NCBI GenBank assembly: GCA_013003145.1
Contig: JABDLH010000214.1
Coordinates: 1 to 19,806, forward strand
Reading direction: 5' to 3'
DNA: 19,806 nucleotides
Origin: Flavobacteriaceae bacterium
GTDB taxonomy: Bacteria > Bacteroidota > Bacteroidia > Flavobacteriales > Flavobacteriaceae
Part shown: positions 15,828-19,806 of the stretch, piece after piece
How the letters are laid out: the number at the start of each line of letters is the position of its first letter
How positions within the stretch are numbered: the first letter of the stretch is position 1
Translations under genes and position numbers: made by a program
The notes under the pieces: generated by a model
Told to the model about the DNA's origin: nothing
Seen by the model: the letters and a program-made list of their open reading frames with translations, nothing else
Databases searched by the model: none

Positions 15828-16643
15828 ATGTCAGATTACCATAAAATTACTGAATCGCCTTCCCGATACGATCATTTAGAGCAAATGGAGACGGGAGAAA
15901 TCCTGGAAAATATTAACCAGGAAGACCGCGAAGTTGCCGATGCCGTTGCCTTGGCCATTCCCCAGATCACTAAACTGGTAGATGGGTTGGAAGAACGCTT
16001 CTATAAAGGAGGCAGGTTGTTTTATATCGGTGCCGGCACCAGCGGACGGCTTGGTATCCTGGATGCATCCGAGATCCCGCCTACCTTCGGAATGCCTCAT
16101 AACAGGGTGATTGGACTGATTGCAGGTGGAGATGGCGCGATCAGGAAAGCGGTGGAATTTGCCGAAGATAATACCGAGCAGGCATGGAAAGACCTGCAGG
16201 CCCACCAGATCACCCCCCTGGACACCGTGGTAGGAATTGCGGCATCGGGAACCACCCCCTATGTTCTTGGAGGTGTAAAGACGGCTCGTGAAAATGGGTT
16301 GCTTACTGCGGGGATCACCAATAACCCCGGTTCTCCCTTAGCCGGTGTAGTAGAGATTCCTATCGAGATCAATGTAGGCCCCGAATTTGTAACGGGAAGT
16401 ACCCGTATGAAAAGTGGAACCTCCCAGAAACTTGCGTTGAATATGATTTCCACTGCCCTTATGATCAGGATAGGTAGGGTTAAAGGAAATAAGATGGTAA
16501 ACATGCAGCTCAGCAATGACAAGCTCGTAGACCGTGGTACGAGGTACCTCATGGAAGGCCTGCACCTGGATTACCAGGAAGCCCAGGATGTTTTAAAGAA
16601 ATACGGATCTGTACAAAAAGCGATGGAAGCTTACGGCAAGTAA
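15828..16643 (+). CDS. murQ: N-acetylmuramic acid 6-phosphate etherase
   Basis: MurQ splits the lactyl ether of MurNAc-6-P to give GlcNAc-6-P and D-lactate, the joining step between AnmK and the amino sugar route. The 271-residue protein has a SIS fold: YIGAGTSGRLGILDASEIPP (66-85), with Glu82 matching the known catalytic Glu83 of E. coli. AVEFAEDNTEQAW follows, where Glu113 matches E. coli Glu114. Then come GIAASGTTPYVLGG and NVGPEFVTGSTRMKSGTSQK. The C-terminus LDYQEAQDVLKKYGSVQKAM looks like the short helical UBA-like end of the family. It is somewhat shorter than the ~300 residues of E. coli MurQ but no motif is missing. It starts 1 bp after the deoR stop, so the two are one transcript, and it ends 1 bp from the convergent cytochrome gene. 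Confidence 0.97.
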   Translation: MSDYHKITESPSRYDHLEQMETGEILENINQEDREVADAVALAIPQITKLVDGLEERFYKGGRLFYIGAGTSGRLGILDASEIPPTFGMPHNRVIGLIAGGDGAIRKAVEFAEDNTEQAWKDLQAHQITPLDTVVGIAASGTTPYVLGGVKTARENGLLTAGITNNPGSPLAGVVEIPIEINVGPEFVTGSTRMKSGTSQKLALNMISTALMIRIGRVKGNKMVNMQLSNDKLVDRGTRYLMEGLHLDYQEAQDVLKKYGSVQKAMEAYGK

Positions 16644-16644
16644 A

Positions 16645-17046
16645 CTATTGGCTTATGGCGGCAACTTCTTCCGGGGTCACCATTTCTCCGCCCTTATTGC
16701 CCCAGCTGTGTAAGATGTAGTTCAAAACATCGGCCACTTCCTCATCTTCAAGACCCATATTCATCATCATATTATCATAGGTTTGACCGTTTACCACGAT
16801 CTCGCCCTGTTGCCCGTATTTGACAGCCCTGATGCTCGCTTCGCGCTTTTCCAGTAAGTAATCTGAGCCGGCCAGTGGAGGAAAAGTGTTCGCTACTCCT
16901 TCCCCGGAAGGCAAATGGCATGTGACACAAAAATCCTGGTAAATCTCCTGTCCGCGCTCCATGCTGGCTTTCAGTTCTTTATCCTGGAACAGGAACATGG
17001 ATATGGCACTGACCAGGCAGATGTAGATAGGAACAACTATTTTCAT
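16645..17046 (-). CDS. Small c-type cytochrome
   Basis: This is a 133-residue exported monohaem cytochrome c. The N-terminus MKIVVPIYICLVSAISMFLF is a signal peptide or membrane anchor. The haem motif CVTCH is at 40-44 (two Cys for covalent attachment, His as axial ligand) within ERGQEIYQDFCVTCHLPSGE. FPPLAGSDYL follows, and DNMMMNMGLEDEEVADVLNY holds the likely distal methionine and the class I cytochrome C-terminal helix. It lies 5 bp downstream of the sugar dehydrogenase gene on the same strand, so it is a natural electron acceptor for that enzyme's PQQ, though direct transfer is inferred. Its stop codon is 1 bp from that of murQ on the opposite strand, and I see no clear bidirectional terminator in that tight convergence. 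Confidence 0.93.
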   Translation of the reverse strand: MKIVVPIYICLVSAISMFLFQDKELKASMERGQEIYQDFCVTCHLPSGEGVANTFPPLAGSDYLLEKREASIRAVKYGQQGEIVVNGQTYDNMMMNMGLEDEEVADVLNYILHSWGNKGGEMVTPEEVAAISQ

Positions 17047-17051
17047 CGGGT

Positions 17052-18173
17052 TCAGTCAACTGGGTTTAAACGGTAGATACCCTTGCCTTCAACCGCAACG
17101 TAGATCAATCCGTCCGGACCTTCAACCACATCCCTTACACGGCCAATATCCTCCATTAATTTTTCCCGATCGGTGACCTTGGTGCCGTCAAGAGATAAGC
17201 GCTCCAGGTACTGGAATGCCAGGGAACCGACCAATAAGCTGCCTTTCCAGCCCGGGTAAGTATCGGTGGTCACGAAGGTCATCCCGCTGGGTGCTATTGA
17301 GGGAACCCAATAATGTATAGGTTGGGTCATTCCCTCCATTTCGGTCTTATCCGTGATCGGGGTTCCGCTGTAGTTGATCCCGTAGGTCACCACTGGCCAA
17401 CCGTAGTTATTCCCTTTTTCTATAATATTGATCTCATCGCCACCTCTTGGCCCGTGTTCATGAATCCAGATCGCCCCGGTCTGTGGATGTACCGTCATTC
17501 CCTGGGGATTCCTGTTCCCGTAGGTAAAGGCTGCTTCTTTAGCACCTTCCTGCCCTACAAATGGATTGTCTTCCGGGATACGACCATCATCATATATGCG
17601 ATAAATCTTTCCGCCATCGCGGGTAATATCCTGTGGATTCGTGTCCCGATCGCCGCGTTCACCTATGGAGAAATAAAGGTATCCTTCCTCATCAAAGGCA
17701 AAACGGGATCCAAAGTGCTGTCCTTTGGTCGTATTCGGAGTTGCCTTATATAATGTTTCAATATTGGTAAGGGCCATATTATCCAGTTTTGCCCTGACAA
17801 TAGCAGTATTGCCACCTTTCTCATCTCCTTCTTCAGAAGCAAAGGAGAGATAGATCCAGCCATTATTTTCGTAATCCGGGTGTAAAGCAACATCGAGAAG
17901 GCCTCCTTGCCCACGGTTGTAGACCGGGGGAACATTAGTGATCGATGTTTTTTTGCCCTCTTTAAAGTGGATCAATTCGCCCGATTTTTCGGTGATCAGC
18001 ATGGCGCCGTCCGGTAAGAAGGTCAGACCCCATGGTATCTGGAGCCCATCGACCAACAGTTCTGCATCAAAAGGAGTTGAATCGGCAATATTGGCCTTGT
18101 TTTCAGGATCCTGACCACAAGAAAATTGTGTCAGTACAACGAAAAGGCACATGATTTGGATACTTTTTTTCAT
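17052..18173 (-). CDS. PQQ-dependent sugar dehydrogenase (soluble GSDH family) lipoprotein
   Basis: This 373-residue protein has a signal peptide MKKSIQIMCLFVVLTQFSC and a likely lipidated Cys19; the lipobox is loose, as often in Bacteroidota. The mature part is a six-bladed beta-propeller of the glucose/sorbosone dehydrogenase family: LQIPWGLTFLPDGAMLITEK, GQGGLLDVALHPDYENNGWI, FDEEGYLYFSIGERGDRDTN, NRNPQGMTVHPQTGAIWIHE and GPRGGDEINIIEKGNNYGWP. The clustered His/Arg/Asn in the last two segments match the PQQ and calcium site of soluble aldose sugar dehydrogenases such as E. coli YliI. It would oxidise a periplasmic sugar aldehyde to the lactone. The cytochrome c gene follows by 5 bp. The sugar is unknown; no PQQ biosynthesis gene is in the window. 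Confidence 0.92.
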   Translation of the reverse strand: MKKSIQIMCLFVVLTQFSCGQDPENKANIADSTPFDAELLVDGLQIPWGLTFLPDGAMLITEKSGELIHFKEGKKTSITNVPPVYNRGQGGLLDVALHPDYENNGWIYLSFASEEGDEKGGNTAIVRAKLDNMALTNIETLYKATPNTTKGQHFGSRFAFDEEGYLYFSIGERGDRDTNPQDITRDGGKIYRIYDDGRIPEDNPFVGQEGAKEAAFTYGNRNPQGMTVHPQTGAIWIHEHGPRGGDEINIIEKGNNYGWPVVTYGINYSGTPITDKTEMEGMTQPIHYWVPSIAPSGMTFVTTDTYPGWKGSLLVGSLAFQYLERLSLDGTKVTDREKLMEDIGRVRDVVEGPDGLIYVAVEGKGIYRLNPVD

Positions 18174-18304
18174 AGCGAATCGTTAAAATATATAATAATA
18201 GAGATGAATGGCATAAAACTAACGAAAATTATAAGTTTAAAATAATACTCTGAAGAATAACCTGATCCCAAATCTGTCTATTCTTTCAAAACACCTACTA
18301 ACCT

Positions 18305-19806
18305 ATGCTCCCAAGTAACTCGAGGCGGGACGTATTTGTCATCTTTCTGACACTGATGTCATTGGCATTTACTTTTGCCGGAACCAACCCAGGTAGCTCC
18401 GACCCCATAAATGGGGACCGGGTTTCCTACACAGAGCTTACTGCCTATGCCAGCAGTAGGTTTGACCTCTCACCGGATCATACCGATACCGAGATCACCG
18501 TAACACCACTGCCTTTCTTCTATGCCACCATTATCCAGAATGCCGATGAGGAAGTAAATTGTCCCAACGACGGAAGCACCTTGGCCAAATTCTTTCTATG
18601 CGGTACCAGTGACGTCCGAACGATAAGCTTAAGCCAGAGTGGGAGTAGCTACGAATGGCAGAAATTGGATAGTAACCGTTGTGCCACATCGGTCATGGCC
18701 GACTGTGCCAATACAGATAGCAGCTGTTATGATACCGTGGGAGTGGGATCCACGTATAACCTGAATTCCTCCGGGGAGTTTCGTGTCCGCATAGATGGCG
18801 GACAGTACTATTATTTTAAATCTACACTCAATCCACTTGATCCACAACTCATCAAAGAAGATATTATCTGCGGGAACCCGGGTAGGGTAGAGGTGACCAA
18901 TGTACCTGCAGGGTATGAATACAGCCTTAACAATAGCGCAGGTCCTTACCAGGATACCCCGTATTTTGATATTACAACTGCCGGGGATTATAAAGTGTGG
19001 GTACGATTGAAGAATGTATCCAGTACTGCATGTCTTTTTCCCTCCAATACGGTTACTGTTGCCAGCCTGGATTTAAGCGCTTCAGTTACTGCAAACGATA
19101 TCTTGTGTAGCGGTGAACTGGGGAGCATAGATGTGACTGTTTCCGGTGTGCCGGGATTCTTTACCTACAGGCTGCTGAAAAATGGAGTGACCGTAGATAC
19201 TTTTGGTCCGGATTCGGCCAGTTCTTACAGCTTTGAGAATGTGAGCCCCGGAACCTACAGTGTAAGGGTAGCGACCAATAAATGTAATGAGGTCATTACC
19301 ACAGACGTAAATAATGATCCCATCCGTATTGGGAACGGGATAAGCCCGCTTGCAGTTTCTGCATCGGCCTCGGACAGTTTTGGCTGTGGTGCATCTTCAG
19401 TGGATGTTCGTATAGAGACTTCAGGAGGAACTGCGCCCTATCGCTATAGCCTTGATGGTGGCAGTAGCTTCAGTGCTACGTATAATAGCAGTACCGTATT
19501 TACCGTAAGTTCGGCCGGCACCTATAATATATTGGTAGAGGATGCCAATGGCTGTACCAAGACGGCAAGTACCGATGTTGAAGACCTTCCGCCACCGGTG
19601 TATACCGTTTCTTCTGATGATGCTACCTGTGGTAGCAGTAATGACGGTAGAATCACTTTTAATGTGAGTAATGGTTACGGGTACCAGATGACCTATAGTA
19701 TCAATAACGGTGCATCATACCAAAACAACAATATTTTTAACGGTCTTGCACCGGGAACCTACCAGGTACTCATCCGGTACCAGCAAGGAGCATTTAGTTG
19801 TACCAC
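18305..19806 (+). CDS. Large secreted SprB-repeat protein, 3' end outside window
   Basis: The 500 complete codons seen here start MLPSNSRRDVFVIFLTLMSL, a signal peptide ending near FAG at about residue 26. An in-frame TAA two codons before the ATG fixes this as the first possible start. Residues ~40-175 form a Cys-containing N-terminal region with no repeats (EEVNCPNDGSTLAKFFLCG and three further Cys). From about residue 185 there are four SprB-like repeats: roughly 187-245, 265-330, 358-418 and 438-500. Each has a Cys-Gly or Cys-Ser start, a YxYSL or YRYSL turn and an AGTY/PGTY-x-V strand before the next Cys. This is the pattern of gliding-motility adhesin SprB and related proteins exported by type IX secretion. 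Its sorting domain would be at the missing C-terminus. The function, adhesion or gliding, is inferred; no Shine-Dalgarno is apparent. Confidence 0.88.
   Translation, partial: MLPSNSRRDVFVIFLTLMSLAFTFAGTNPGSSDPINGDRVSYTELTAYASSRFDLSPDHTDTEITVTPLPFFYATIIQNADEEVNCPNDGSTLAKFFLCGTSDVRTISLSQSGSSYEWQKLDSNRCATSVMADCANTDSSCYDTVGVGSTYNLNSSGEFRVRIDGGQYYYFKSTLNPLDPQLIKEDIICGNPGRVEVTNVPAGYEYSLNNSAGPYQDTPYFDITTAGDYKVWVRLKNVSSTACLFPSNTVTVASLDLSASVTANDILCSGELGSIDVTVSGVPGFFTYRLLKNGVTVDTFGPDSASSYSFENVSPGTYSVRVATNKCNEVITTDVNNDPIRIGNGISPLAVSASASDSFGCGASSVDVRIETSGGTAPYRYSLDGGSSFSATYNSSTVFTVSSAGTYNILVEDANGCTKTASTDVEDLPPPVYTVSSDDATCGSSNDGRITFNVSNGYGYQMTYSINNGASYQNNNIFNGLAPGTYQVLIRYQQGAFSCT

Noticed and set aside
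18232..18239. TAAGTTTA as a promoter for the SprB-repeat gene
   Set aside because: It misses the final G of TAnnTTTG, has no TTG at -33, and lies about 65 bp from the ATG in A/T-rich DNA where such matches are common.
18629..18847. 72-codon minus-strand open frame
   Set aside because: It lies antisense to the SprB-repeat protein's N-terminal region, whose plus-strand frame is open for 500 codons with a signal peptide and repeats.
1..19806. parS sites near parAB
   Set aside because: I looked for GTTTCAC-type inverted repeats and found only an isolated half-site near 6770 with no matching arm. An automated search of the whole genome would be needed.
1..19806. CRISPR arrays, tRNA or rRNA genes, insertion sequences
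   Set aside because: No regularly spaced direct repeats, no clover-leaf type segments and no transposase-like frames were seen; gaps between genes are 152 bp or less.

Overview
The window looks like the chromosome of a marine-type member of the Flavobacteriaceae (phylum Bacteroidota). This rests on several sequence features: -7 boxes of the form TAnnTTTG, weak Shine-Dalgarno signals, a parA-parB-DUF5683-dapB gene order, a split MutA/MutB methylmalonyl-CoA mutase, a NagB fused to a LmbE/PIG-L domain, and the start of a SprB-repeat adhesin of the kind exported by type IX secretion. The genus cannot be fixed from the sequence. Genes are dense: the longest gap between genes is about 150 bp, and no tRNA, rRNA, insertion sequence, phage or CRISPR array is visible.

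Layout from left to right. (1) 1-2750, minus strand: parA, parB, a DUF5683 membrane protein and the 5' part of dapB, packed tightly as one operon covering chromosome segregation and lysine/diaminopimelate synthesis. (2) 2897-7368, minus strand: udk (uridine kinase), a FtsB/DivIC-type septum protein, mutA and mutB, all overlapping by 1-8 bp and so probably translationally coupled. (3) 7464-14924, minus strand: a five-gene peptidoglycan-recycling run, nagB-deacetylase fusion, a DigH/YngK-like glycosyl hydrolase lipoprotein, an AmpG-like permease, nagZ and anmK. (4) 15077-16643, plus strand and divergent from (3): a DeoR-family regulator followed 1 bp later by murQ. (5) 16645-18173, minus strand: a small cytochrome c and a soluble PQQ-type sugar dehydrogenase lipoprotein. 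(6) 18305 to the right edge, plus strand: the first 500 residues of a secreted SprB-repeat protein, cut by the window.

Regions 3 and 4 are the most interesting part. Together they encode an almost complete cell-wall sugar salvage route: DigH-like cleavage of glycan outside the inner membrane, AmpG-like uptake, NagZ release of GlcNAc, AnmK phosphorylation of 1,6-anhydro-MurNAc to MurNAc-6-P, MurQ removal of lactate to give GlcNAc-6-P, and the fusion protein, which could both deacetylate (LmbE domain in place of NagA) and deaminate to fructose-6-P. The 152-bp divergent intergenic region has two identical TATCTTTG -7 boxes, one for each direction, four TTGCAG/CTGCAA copies, a 10-bp inverted repeat and a 12-bp palindrome. 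These are good candidates for the operators of the DeoR protein. That the whole set forms one regulon is an inference from layout and motifs. No other system in the window looks new; the remaining genes are ordinary flavobacterial housekeeping and envelope genes.
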